Shown one piece after another: positions 44,985-58,250 of a stretch of DNA of 64,000 bases (position 1 is its first letter; the number at the start of each line of letters is the position of its first letter). The notes beneath the pieces were generated by a model that had not been told where the DNA came from, searched no databases, and was given only the letters and a program-made list of their open reading frames with translations. Location of the stretch: assembly GCA_905182995.1 (NCBI GenBank), contig CAJJDP010000146.1, forward strand, positions 227,546-291,545, written 5' to 3'. The stretch is from Paramecium octaurelia. Its lineage: Eukaryota; Ciliophora; Oligohymenophorea; Peniculida; Parameciidae. The position numbers were made by a program, and so were the translations under genes.

Positions 44985-47325
44985 ATGTCAATAATCGAGA
45001 ATGGAAACAAGAATTGTCAAACTCATCAATTAGAGATACTTGCAGTTGATTTAAAAGCAGCAAGAGAACAGAAATAGAAATATTTATGTGTTAAGTGTTT
45101 AATTGAAAGGATTAAGGGAAATAATATTGTGTTATTGAGCGAGGCTATTGAGATGATTAAAGAGTTGAAAGACAAATGCAAAGATGAAGCAGTGAAAAAA
45201 AAACAAGAAACATTGAATAGTGTTTAGAATCTTCAATGTTCTGTCTCAAAGATCAATGATCATTTTACTCAAGTATTTGATAAATTGCAAAATAAAATTA
45301 ATGAAAATATCAGCTCAAACGAACAAGAAATAGAATAAAAGAAAACAAGTTTTGATGAATTGAGCTTAGATAAGGATATCGAGACATTATCATAGATTTA
45401 TATTGGAAATTCTAATTGTGAACCTATCAAATAGGAATTCAATTTAGAAGGCTTTGCTTAGATATTAGATAAAATACAAAGTGACCTTAGCATGATGTCA
45501 AATACTTAATAATTTTCTCAGATATTTGAATCAATTTATTAAATCAAGTCTCAATTCTAAATTGGGCAACTCACTCCCAAGAGAAGATTTGAGAAGCATG
45601 TAATGAGTCTGTTGATATGATTATTAGGAAACACCTACGTTAAAATACTTATGTAGTCAACATGGCAAAAAGATTATGATGATTAACTTGAGCTAAAATG
45701 AATCAGAATAATGCGGTTTGGCTTGCGAGAAATGCATTTAATAATTTCCAAAAAGAGAGTACATCACAGTTGAAGATGCAAATACAAAATGGAAGGAATT
45801 GCAAGGATAATAAAAACTGATGATTTCTAAATACAATAATAGTAGATACTCTAAATTTCATTCTGCTATTAAATCTATTCAATAATTAAAGGATATCTAT
45901 AATCAAACATTATCAGACATCATCTAATAATTGGAACGATAAAGAAATATGAGTTAAAGCACAAAAAAAGATAATTCAAATGTTGTTGAAGACATATATG
46001 AGTTGGATGAATAAGAAGTTCTTAAAATAGTAGACTTTTTGAGTTAAAAAGATAAGAATCAAAAATTAAAATTGGAGCAATAGCAATAAGATTAAGTGGA
46101 TTTAATATTTTATTAAAATTTAAAGTAAAATTTGGAGAATCTCGCCAAATATGACCTATTGACTAAACATAATCTAATGAGAATTCATAATTAAGATTAA
46201 TGTGACCAATTTAGTATTACTGATATTATTTCAGAGACTGAATATGATAGAACTACCGGTTCTAAAGCATTTGTTAAGAAATTCTCACTTTTAGAATAAT
46301 ACTGTTCACTCTTTGAGGATTCTTGTAATTTTTATAAAAATTTACAAAAAGAAATTGATGATTTACAAGAAAAAGGATAACTATCCTAAATATTTAATGA
46401 AGAACAATAATAAAAATAATATTAGTCGTTTGAGCTATATTCTAAGAAAATGAAGTCATTAATCATGGTTGAAGAACATTAAAAGTTAATCTCATCTTTA
46501 GAGCAAGAATGCAATTAATATAAGTAATCACAATAGACCATCTAGACTTAATTGGATGAATCTAATCAAAAGATTGAAACTCTTAATGCTAAGATAGATT
46601 AATCAAATTAATAAATAACACAATTTCAAAAGGATAAATCTCAATTGAATGAGTCTAACTAATCTTTAAATAAACAAATAGAGCAATTAAAATAACAAAT
46701 TACTAAAGCCCAATAAGAATCCTCTGAATAAATAAATTAAAAGAATTAAGAAATTAATTCTTTATAATAATTCTAGCAATCATTAAGGGATTAACCTAAG
46801 CTTATAACTCCACAATTTTATGTTGAAATTAGTAAGTTGATCGAAGAAAAATCGAAAATGAAAATATAATGTTCTTTTCTTACTTACTTAGGAACTAGAG
46901 ATGGATTGAATCATACAAAATGTTGGAGCAAAATAAATGGAAAATAGAATTTACTCATTATTTATAAATCAAAGAGTGGAAACATCTTTGGTGCTTACTC
47001 TCCTTGTTAATGGTTAGAAAAATAAAATGGTTATGTGCCAGATGATACATTGTCATCCTTTCTGTTCTCATAGACTCATAATTAATTTTATCCTTTAAAA
47101 GAAGCCAATAAAGCCCATGCAATATATAGACACTAGTCTTATGGGCCATCATTTGGTAATGGATATGATATTTATATTGGATCAGATTTCACTAGTGGTT
47201 CTTCAGCTTTAGGAACTGCTTATTAAATTGAATAATACTAAATTTCAGATACAACCACTCATTTATTTGGTTAGGCAACACCTAACTTAGAAGATTGTGA
47301 AATATTGGAACTAATCTTAAAATGA
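44985..47325 (+). CDS. TLD-domain protein with two zinc modules and coiled coil
   Basis: 770 residues, one 28-nt intron (GTAATGAGTC...TATTAG). It has two C-x2-H...C-x2-C modules: NCQTHQLEILAV...YLCVKCLIE near the N-terminus, and YLCSQHGKKIMMI...LACEKCIQQF near residue 215. Between and after them are long glutamine-rich helices (for example QTQLDESNQKIETLNAKIDQ), predicted coiled coil of ~350 residues. The TLD domain is C-terminal: FLTYLGTRDGLNHTKCWSKI, IYKSKSGNIFGAYSPCQWLE, AIYRHQSYGPSFGNGYDIYI and ATPNLEDCEILELILK. The paralogue at 34854 has one zinc module and a shorter coil, so this looks like a version with duplicated modules. Confidence 0.87.
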
Positions 47326-48534
47326 AAATAATGTATAATATATTTTTTATAGCGAATTAAATATGTAAAATATAAATTGTTTTACGTAATTTTATTAAAA
47401 GTTACATTAAATTATCTTTATGTTTTAGGCAAAATCTTTTTCATCATTTTGAAGGTTTGGAAATATATTCTTAATATTAAGATGTGGGAAAAATCTCTTC
47501 ATGGACTTCTGGATAATAAATATGTAAAAAACTTAAACATGTAAGAATTTTCTTTATGGAATATACTAATTAGACCCAATTTGTTAGGAAAGTTTTATTG
47601 CAAAATAATTATAAAAGTAATTTGATATATTAGTGCTAATAACTATTTTTTATATATTTTAATCCCTTTAATTTATGATTCAAACTTAATTGGGTGCTAA
47701 GAAAGAAAACTTTTCTAAAAACTTTAATTTGAATAACATATTATTATATTTTAGATTTTAGTTACAAAACTTATTAGCGACAACTATGAAAACCTTCAGC
47801 TTAAAGATACCCGCGTTAATCTAAGATTATAAAAAATGTGAATTTCTATAATTAATCTTTTTTTTCAATTTCCCTAAATAATTTATTCAGAACATATATT
47901 AAATATTAGTTTTAATTTTTATAATAAAAACTTAATTAAATTTAAAAGTTTATTTAATGCATTAAGAAGCTAACATTCATTCTTAATTAATCAAAGGAGT
48001 TGGAAACAATAATTGTAGTTAATTCACCATCAACGAAGAGAATAGCATAAAAAATTATGAATTTAACTGGTTCAAATTTAATTAATATATATGATATTAA
48101 AGTATAGCTTATAGAATACTAGGAATGATCAACATAATAAGATATTGTTTTAATTAACTCTTATAACAATTTACATGAGATTGCTCAGAATTACAGTTTA
48201 ATTGTTCTTTTGTTTTTTGGCCAATCCAATGATATGAACGATAATTACTCCCAACATGTTGATTCAATTTATTGAGTTGCTAACTTTCTTTAGAAAATTA
48301 AAGTCAGATTATAAATTTAGATTCTATATTTTCAATTATTGGTGTCAGATATATCGATATAAATAATCAATTAAATTTTAGGCTTATTCCATATAATTTA
48401 ATATATTTGCATTTTTATAAAATTAAGAAATCCATTAGAATGCTCTTTCAACAAAACAAAAATCCTTAATTAAAAAATATGTTATAAACTTCATTAATTA
48501 ACACAACTTTTACTTAATACTTTCTTGTAAATAA
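47326..48534. other. AT-rich interval, no gene recognised
   Basis: 1.2 kb with no family motif on either strand. Open frames are of the length expected by chance for this code. It should hold the promoter of the Cys-rich membrane protein. Confidence 0.5.
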
Positions 48535-51500
48535 ATGCTCTTGATTTTTATCCTCTTACGTATAACTAGTTCTTAAACCCTCTTTTATTCAGCCTTTAAC
48601 AATACCATCTTGACGAGCACTGATGGTAATATATATTACGAGATTAGGTTGGAATTTCGTAAACATCGATCCTAGTGACATAATAACTGAATGTGGCTCA
48701 GAATAAATTATAGGGGGCTTTGAAAGATTGGCTGATTAGAAAGCTGCTACAAAATTTTTACAATTGCCTCCTCATTATAGAATGAAAATTTCTCTGACCC
48801 TTTATATGTAAGTTGTTATAACTAGCCTAGAATCGATTCATGGGATCTCAATGAATACTTCTAGGTATATGTAGATCAAGTGCTAGCGTATAATGTTGCA
48901 TATTCAGGTTTAGCTGGCACAAATTATTTATGTGGATAAGAAACTAGAAAAGATTCAATTCATCAAATATCAATGGAGTTAGATCATACAGGATTGACAA
49001 CCTTCATCTACTTAACTAGTACATTGAGCGGGGACGCTTGGGATGTATGATTTTTCATAAATAAAGGAATCTTGGGGTTTTAAGAATTTCAAACTCTTTC
49101 TTTTCCTGTGTCCTCCAGAGTGCCTTACCTGTACTAGTAAGGATACGGAGGTTGATTGTAACACATGGATGTTAGTTCATTCCTCCTATACAGAACTTAA
49201 TTTTGACGACTTTGTTACTGATGGATGGACTATTTTGGATGAAGATGCTGAAAAATAAAATTGTTTTGGTAATTAATTAATATTTACTTTAGAGATTCCT
49301 ACTATATGTGGGAAAGACATTTGTGGAAAAGGTACTAACCTGAAGTTGATTTTATAGAAATTGCCAGTTCATACTTAAATGAAAATAAAACTAAAGTATC
49401 TCAGGATTGGCAGTTGGGAATGGGAAGATCATTTTAAAGCGAAGATTGACTAGGAAGTAATATGGGAATCGCCATTAACTTCATTGCCTAATTATTTATA
49501 TGGAATCTGTGGAGAAGATTCCTAAGATGTATTTATCAATATAGATATGACATTTCCTCATTATGAAGTAAGTTCTAAAATTTTTATTTAAAATAATTTG
49601 GATGAATCATGTTCTGATGAGTCCTTTGGAGTAAGAGACATTTAAATTTTTATAAGTATAATAAAAAAATTAATTTAGAAAAACCAATTTGTGGTGACAA
49701 ACTTGTTGAATTAGAAGAAGAATGCGATGATGGCAATTTATTTCCATTTGATGGTTGCTTTGGCTGTATGTTTTCATGTGCAGATGGATGTTCCATCTGT
49801 TAAAATATGATCTGCTTTGGTTGTTTTAATGGTTGGACTTATTTAAAATAGGAATTTAGGTGTGAAAAACAAATTAATTAGTAATCCTCTATTATAACCT
49901 TTCAAGAAGAATACAATTAACCTTAAAGCTTTCCTCTAATTGATAATTGTGAAGTTTCTTTATTGGAAATGTGTCTTGTATGTTAAAATGGTTTCATTCT
50001 TAATTAATTAACGAGCAAATGTGAATCAATTTGTAATTATCAAATTGTCACTTAATAAGAATTGTGTGAGTAATCCTATTTATCGTCATATTGTAATAGT
50101 TGTTAATTTTAATGCATTGATCATTGTTTATAATGTAATTCAGGCATCTGCTAAGTATGTGAGAATAACTATTCATTGGAAGATAATTATTGTATTTAAG
50201 TTGAGAAAAGAAATTTATGCTAGGCTTCATGTTAGATTTGTATTGACAATGTTTGCTATAAATGTTAAATTGGATAGATTTTAATTTTGGGTTAGTGCTA
50301 AGATATTTGTGGAGATTAAATAGCAACTTATTCTCTTGAGGAATGTGTTTGTGATCTAAATTGTGAGGTGTGTGTAAACACAATTTGTTATTCATGTAAG
50401 AACAATTTAAAATTACTTGATAATGAATGCATTGGTACTTGTGGAGATCATGTAGTTTAAGACTCTGAAGATTGCGATGACGGTAATGATATCGAATTTG
50501 ATGGTTGTTTCGATTGCCTTTATTCTTGTCCAATAGGATGTAATAACTGCGAGAAAGGAATCTGTCTAGATTTATGCTTGCCAGGATTTTATTTTATGAA
50601 TAATGCCTGTTCTACAATTTGTGGGGATTCCATCATAGCAGGCAGCGAATAATGTGAAGATAATAATACTTCAGAATATGATGGATGTTATCTATGTAAA
50701 TTTTCATGTCCTGTCAATTGTTATGAATGCATTGATGGCATTTGCAACATTTGTAATGTTGGATTTCAATTAATTGAAAATTAATGCTCAAATATATGTG
50801 GAGATGGGATTTTATAAAACGATGAAGAATGTGATGATGGTAATCTAGATAGTGGAGATGGATGCTCTAAAACATGTTAAGTGGAAATCGATTGGATCTG
50901 CAATTAAGGCAATGATTGCACATTCGTTAAGTACCCAGAGCTTATTTGTGAATTTATCCAGCAGAAAAATTAATATCAATACGCTAGGATTAAATTCTCT
51001 TAGGAAGTTTAATTACTCTCGGATATCAATTTTTAAAATACCATAGAACTTTCAATTATTGATTTGAATGAAACTTATTATAATATTACCATTATGGAAG
51101 TTCAATCTGCTTAGTATTAAATTACATCGCAGGTAGAATACATCCTATAAGTTGAGATCTTTACCAATTAACTTAAGTACCCAATATTAACAGTTAAATT
51201 AACATAATAATTATATAATGATAATCTCGCCCCCTTAGTAAATATGGCGGATTATTTACAATTAAATTAACCTAATTATTTAACAGATTAATAGGTTTAA
51301 GTGGCTCAGTCAATATAATTGGCTAGTAAAGTTACTTTTCTATCTATATATGCTTTATCAATTCTTTTAATTATCCTAGGAAATACACTCTCACTATGGG
51401 GAATGCTGGATGCCCTTTAGCAGTAATCATATCTCAAGTTTATCAATGTTTTATACCCTTAAACTTTGATTATTTATTTTCAATCGTCCGAAATGATATC

Positions 51501-52539
51501 GATGTAATCATTGTTAGATATCTTCGGAAATTTAGCCCAGAAGGCCTCATTACTTAAATTTCCATACCTGGAATCATATGAAAAATTTTAATTTTACTAA
51601 GTCAATGCAGATATAACGGAAGGATTTAGAGCTGAAATTCTACTATTCCTCGTCTTACTTTTTGGTTATATGAGTAGTTTATTATTGGAGAGAGTTATTT
51701 CAATCGTGGAGATGAGTTCACTTTTACAAGGCTTCCCAAAATTTGTTCGTTTCTTACAAAGGTAGCAGAGAAAACTCAATAAATAGATTAAAAAATGTGA
51801 CAGAAGTTTTATCCATAATACTTTGCTAGCTTGTAGTTGGGATCTTATTTTTATGGCAATGCTTGAAATATCTTCCAACCATGATTTTTCTTCTTATAGA
51901 ACTTACGTTCGTCTCACTATTACATTTGTAATAATAATCGTAATTTTGGCTTTAATCTTATATTAAATGACTGGTATACTTACTTGGAAAAGAGTAAATT
52001 TACACCAATATTGGTATTAAAAATAAGCCCTTTTTCTTTTAATAAAAAAGATTTTAATTATGTCAGTCCTTGTATTTTACTAACGTGAGTAGATACTTTA
52101 AACTTTGCTTATGACTTTAATCAATGGATTCTACTTAATGTATGTAATTAACACGAAAACTACTGAAGAATTTGAAATTTAAATCAAAAATATCATCATG
52201 GAAACTTCCCTAACATTATTTACAGCATCGACAATTCTAAATTGGGATATTTTGTAACGATACTTTGAATATAATTTTATAATCATAGTTAGCTGGATTT
52301 AAATGTTTCTTTTAGTAAGTGTTCTAATTTCATATATGTTTTTCGATCTTTACGATTTTATCAATTTAATCAAAAGTAAAGTAACAAAAATTCTTGAGAA
52401 AAGAATTAGTAAACTTAAATCTAATGAGGAGGAACAATCATAAAATAAAGCAAATGAAGTATAAAAAGAAAATTTCTAACTTCAAAAAAATATATTTGCA
52501 AGAGTGGAATTTTTTTATCAAATAGAAATAAAAAAATGA
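48535..52539 (+). CDS. Cys-rich, multi-pass surface-type protein (DUF4215-like repeats)
   Basis: 1296 residues, five introns (22, 23, 22, 24 and 23 nt). It starts with a signal peptide (MLLIFILLRITSSQTLFYS), then a carbohydrate-binding-like beta region with CGSEQIIGGFERLADQKAAT and a second copy-like block (CFEIPTICGK...SSYLNENK-type). From about 49690 come Cys-rich repeats of the 'CGD..V...EECDDGN...DGC...C' type: ICGDKLVELEEECDDGN, TCGDHVVQDSEDCDDGN, ICGDSIIAGSEQCEDNN and ICGDGILQNDEECDDGN, mixed with furin-like C-x2-C units. The C-terminal ~450 residues hold about eight transmembrane helices (SIYALSILLIILGNTLSL, FVIIIVILALILYQMTG, FIIIVSWIQMFLLVSVLISY) and a basic coiled tail. Receptor or surface-sensor role is inferred; ciliates have large families of this build. 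Confidence 0.85.
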
Positions 52540-53244
52540 GATTGCATTATTTAAATTAATTAAACTTCAACTATTTTAAATTACAAATTTTCCAAATCCT
52601 CAAAAATTTAGAGCAATATCTTTACTCTACCATGATTTATGAGTTTTTATCGTTCGACAAAATCTGAACAAATCATATAGATATATTATACTTGTCATTG
52701 CAATTTATTAAAAATACAATATTTATCCAAAATTTGATTTTTAAACATTCATTTACCTTCAAAATCCATTAATAGAAATTCTGTACACAGGTTTATTTAA
52801 CTTCCATATTTTTACTCATTACCATATTAAATATAATAGATTCCTTTATTCCTCTATTTTAAACTATTTCTCTAATTAAACTAATCAATCCGATTGTAAT
52901 TAAATTAAATGAATAAATCAACTTATGTTTGGTAATTACAATGTTGCATGGAATTAAATATTTCGAAATTTAATAAAGGAAAAGAAACTAAGGTCGATCA
53001 GAGGATTCTCAATTTAAGGAATAAATAATTCTAAAATTTTTAATATAATGGTGATTGCTTAGGTTTTTTACCTTTTTGATTGAAACTACTTTTGTACTTT
53101 CAATTCGGAGTAATGGAACATTATAAATTATCGAATCTATAGGGTGTGGATATTCTATTGATTATTTAACTTGAAAATAATAGAATTTGAATACTTTTCT
53201 ATTATTTTTAAACGAAAGTGTAAATAAAAAAAAATTTTGTAAAT
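52540..53244. other. AT-rich interval, nothing recognised
   Basis: About 700 bp between two plus-strand genes. No coding signal or RNA gene was seen. It contains the promoter region of the SecA-like gene. Confidence 0.5.
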
Positions 53245-56200
53245 ATGTAGAAGTTGATCGAAAATACTAAGTGGTCAACTGAAGAAAATTAGAATTTTTA
53301 AGACATTGTCCGATAAATGAATTTTACCTAAAGCTAACTCGAAATTTTAAATTTATAAATCCAAAAATTTTAGAGTTCAGAGTAGATCAGTCGATTTCTC
53401 TTTGATAACTAGGAAAATCGGAATAAATTGGAAGAGTGCTTGATTAAAGAAGGTTCTCAAACTATGGAATTTGAGAAAGATTGGACTCATTAAGAGTTAT
53501 AGAATTTACAATAGAAATTATCCAAATAAATTAAAAGTGAATAAGAAATAAACGAGATCCTCTAGTTTGTTGAAAAAAATAAAATGGATCGAGGGTTAGT
53601 TGAGAAAGTAACACAATATGAATTTCAAACTGCCGATTAATTTACTAAATTAGTGGGCATGATTTTTGAATCAAACTCAAATCCAGTAGTTGAATAGCCT
53701 ACTCCTTTTCAACCCAATAAAGAGTAAGCACAAACCAATAATTAATAAATAATAAATGATCTGTTTAAAGAATTTGAAATTCTTAATAAAAGATCTAATT
53801 AAGAATTAATAAACTTACTATAATAAGTATATTCATAACTTGAGAACTAATAGCAATTAAATTTAAACTATATAAGTTTTACACCTTCACCATATTTATT
53901 GTATGAAGACTTATTATTTTTATGCTTAAAAGTGAAGGAAAACTTCCAATATTATCCAAGACCAGCCTAATTATTATCGGTAATAGAATTATATAATCAT
54001 GATCCTAATAAAGGACGCTTAGCTTAAATTTATACTGGAGAAGGGAAATCCCTAATCGTAGCCATGCTTGCAGTTTTATTGAATAAAAAGAAAAATTCTA
54101 ATGTTGATGTTGTAACTAGCTCTCCTATTTTGGCAACTAGAGATGCTGAATAATTGGAATAATTTTATGCAGCATTTTCAGTTTCAGTATCTCATAATGT
54201 AAGTGAAGCAAAGATATCTTCTATTGGAATGCTACCATGTTATAGTTGCTCAGTGATTTATGGAGATCCCCATAGTTTTGAAGCAGATATTTTAAGACAC
54301 GAATACTCAGAAAGAGAAACGATGGGTAATAGAAAGTAGGAATATATTATTGTTGATGAAGTTGATTCTATGCTAATAGATGGAAACAGCCATAAGACCC
54401 TACTAAGTGCCCCTGTGCCTGGAATGCTTGATTTAACCAAAGTTCTTAGATTAATCTGGGATGAAATTTGTAAGGTAGAATCAAATTTATCAACAGAAAA
54501 TAAAGTTATGATTGCTGATCAAGATAATTATTATAGTGTTGATTTGATGGAATATATTGAATCTACCTTAAACCTCTAGCTAAAAGAAGCATTATACTAA
54601 TTTATCCCTAAATATAGATTGAAATATATCAACTTTATGAAGAAAACATGGATTGAAAATGCCATTCATGCAAAATATCAACTCCATAAAGATTGTCATT
54701 ATCAAATTGAAAACAATAGAGTTCGAATAATTGATTATTAAAATACAGGAGTGATACATGGGGATAATATGCATTGGGAAAAAGGATTACATCAATTTGT
54801 ATAATTAAAGCATAATCTTCCGATTACTCCGTTGACAATTAACACAAACTATCTGTCCAACGTTACGTTTTTCAAAAGATACAAAAATAAAATTTTAGGA
54901 TTGACTGGCACATTAGGTTCATAGGTCACATAGAATTTATTAGCGAAGGAGTACAATGTTGATTTTGTTTTCATACCACCTTATAAAAAGAGGCTCTTAA
55001 AAGAAGAGAAAGGATATGCAGCCCACAGTGAAGAAGAGTGGAAAAATGCTATATTTTAGGCTGTTTAGTAATAAATGAACATGAAGAGAGCGGTTCTTAT
55101 TATTAATTAGACTATTTATGATGTCAAAAAAATTTAAGAGTATTTGCAATAAAAAAATTGTAATTCTATTGCATACTTTGACGATAGTTAGAAAATCGAT
55201 CATGAAGTCAAGCCTGGTGCTCTGATAATTGCAACAAACTTGGCCGGAAGAGGAACAGATTTTATAACAAACTAAGAATTGGATGATAACGGAGGACTCC
55301 ATGTGATTATGTCATTTTTACCTAGAAATATAAGAATTTAACAATAAGGCTTTGGTAGAACCGGAAGATAAGGTAAAAAGGGTACTGCTTAACTTATCGT
55401 TAATTATGAGGAGAATTGTTATTTGGGAAATTTACAAGTAGACGCCTTACAAGATATCATTACTTTTGAGATTTTGAAAGAAAATATAATCAATCCTACT
55501 AGTTTAGATACCCTTGTCATATTAAGAAATGTTAATGAGTAATTTTATTCAGATGAAATTGAAAAAGAGATGAAAAGATTGGAAAATGAAGATAGATGCT
55601 TTGAAAAGTTTTGTAAAATTGCAAAAGGCATGGTCAATTTCAAAGAGTAACGTAGCGCTTTCCAATAATTAGAAGAGAGGTGGGGGCTGTATTTGGAAGA
55701 AAATCAAGAAACTGGATTAAATGAGAATGATATTGAGAAAATTTTAAATTCAAATGATGCCTAAAATCCAAAGTATTTGATTTTGGATGGATTGTAAAAC
55801 AAAAGTTTAGAAAAATTTAGGTAGGCTGCAACAATTTCAGAAAATGATCCATCTGCATATTATTATTAAGGGTTATATTAAATAAAAGAGAATGATTTTT
55901 AAAAAGGAATATCTTCATTGTAGAAAGCAAAATAATTATTTCAACAGAAAATTGATGATGAAAAAGGATTTTCAAGCGCATTAAAGTTAAATCGATTTTA
56001 AATTGACTAATTTTCCAATAATCCTAACGAATAATCTAATATGTTACCAAAATTTGAATTTGATATCAATCCAATTCTAATTTCATAAGAAAAAGGATGT
56101 TCATAGCAAAGTGAGCATGTTTCTTAAATAAATTAAGAAAAACAGAGGTTAAAAAAACATCCATAATAATAAAGTTCAGATATCGTAAATAAAAATAATG

Positions 56201-58250
56201 AATATGAAAACCAGGGAAATTAAGGTAATGAAAATCAGGGAAATTATGGTAATGAAAATGAAAATACAGATAAAAAAAATTAAAATAATAATAAAAAATT
56301 AGATTGTAATGATGAAAAAGTCAAGAACCATGTTAAAGTTTATAAAGATTTTATTAAAAATATTAATGATATCTTAGCTACTTTTAAATAATTCAATCCA
56401 GAACAAGAAAATATTAAAGTGGATATTGTTCCTTTTGTAAACAAAAAATAAAAGAAAAATGGTGATGAAAATAACTCATATATAGATAAATAAGAAATAA
56501 TTAATGATGGACCCTTGCCTGTGATTGGAAAAGTTACCAAAATATAAAAAGAAAAGAAAAAAAAAAAATGGTGGTAATATTTAGCCATGTTTGCAATTGG
56601 ATTAGGTCAATTTCTTGTAGCGTGTGCAATAAATGCGTTGAGTTGCGGTGCTGCTTTACCTATTGGAAAAGCTTTTATAACTGGAGGAATTTCAGATATG
56701 GTCTATTCTGTGACAGCAGCCTGGAAAGGATTAGAGATTGATTGGGGAGCTTGGGGATAAAACAAAATGATAAATATTGCATCCGCATTAGTTCTAGCCG
56801 GACCTTCTGGCATTAAGGAGGCTCTTCAAATAGGATGCAAGGGATTTTAATCATTAAAATAAATTGGTGTTTCTGAATTTTTAAATTAAATCCCTCGCGT
56901 AACAGTTGATGGATTAAAAAAGGCTGGTTTTTGGTTAAGTGATCTTGATAAAGTAGAGATTAAAAATCAATATCAAACTTTGTAATAAATATAAGAAACT
57001 GCTTCTAAAACTGGAAATATCAATCAAATATTAAATTTGGCAACAGAAGTCTTAAACGATTAAGTATAAAATGGAACCATCTCTTAAGGTACATCTAAGG
57101 AGTTATTTGATTTCATCAATAGATGTTTCTAAGAATCTAAAGGAACTGTTGGAGGATTTCAAAATAAATTTTGTGAAGAAGCAAAAAAATTTTTAAAATT
57201 ATAAATAGTGAAAAGAAAAACTAAGAAGTCAGAAAATGAATTAAAATAGGAAGTTTTAGAAATTTGTTAAGTCTAGGGTAATAAAAAATATCATGGGCTC
57301 TAAAACAGAATCAAAGAATATTAATAATATGAAGAAAGACTCAACAATGAAATCAAAAATTTTAAAGGGAATTTTTAAATTTGTTACAATGAAGATTGTG
57401 AACTTAAGAAAATTATTCTTGAATTAGATATTACTTTTTAACAATTTTCGCATCAAAAAGAAGTTGATCAATTTATCAATTCTAACATGATCTAAACCTA
57501 TTTAAATTCAAAATTCGATATAAATGATGAAGATATTTAAAATGAATGTGATAAATTAAAAATACCGAATAAAAATTCAATGATTCAATTTTATTAGAAT
57601 GTGATAAGGCCTTAAATCATGATGGTATGTGAAGAGTTTAAAGGACTCTTCCAAAATACAGAACCAATGGCAATAATTTTTAAGCATTAGTTTGAAATCC
57701 ATAGGAAAGAAAAAGTATAAAAGATAAACAGTTAAGGCATATAATTAGCCGACTAATAAGAGTATTTTAAGAGGTAAAGAACCCAATATATTCAAAATCC
57801 ATATGCATTAAATTAAGTAATAATATTATACATAAATAGTCTATTGAGAGATTTAATATTTAAGCTTAGTAATTTGAGGAGAACATAAATTAGATGAACT
57901 AAATAAGTTAGGTAAACACAAATGAATTGGCTTAAAATATAATCAATCAGATGAAAAATAAATAATTGATTAAGAACGATGGTGTCACAATTTCAAATAC
58001 ATTTATTTCAGAGTTCTAACATTACTTGAATCACCAAAACTATAATAATATGATGATTTAGCTTTTATAAGAAACAATGGAGAGTACTCTTTAAGAATTA
58101 GCAAATTTTAAATAAAACTCCAAAATAAAACCATTTTCAACAGTGTTATTTAAGGCTGTAGAAATAGAAATATTAGATGAAATAGAAAAATACATCTTTA
58201 AATCAAGAATAAAGAAGTAAGATAGAATAATCACAAGTCAATATGATTGA
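53245..58250 (+). CDS. Eukaryotic SecA-like DEAD ATPase, 1660 residues
   Basis: One 23-nt intron near the 3' end; 1660 residues. The SecA motor signatures are present: 'GRLAQIYTGEGKSLIVAMLA' (Walker A TGEGKS, residues 264-269), VVTSSPILATRDAEQ, IVDEVDSMLIDG (Walker B DEVD, 371-374, as in bacterial SecA), ILGLTGTLGSQ, ALIIATNLAGRGTDF (GRGTDF 668-673) and GFGRTGRQGKKGTAQLI (702-710). A TPR-like helical region follows, then a Gly/Ala-rich hydrophobic stretch WWQYLAMFAIGLGQFLVACA...GISDMVYSVTAA (about 1109-1200), then helical tail. The N-terminus is coiled and Gln-rich, with no signal or plastid peptide. Bacterial and plastid SecA push proteins across membranes; this gene has ciliate codons and an intron, so it is nuclear. 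Its substrate is unknown. Confidence 0.9.

Noticed and set aside
53245..58250. Bacterial contamination as source of the SecA-like gene
   Set aside because: The frame needs TAA/TAG as glutamine throughout, has a 23-nt ciliate intron and the same AT content as its neighbours.
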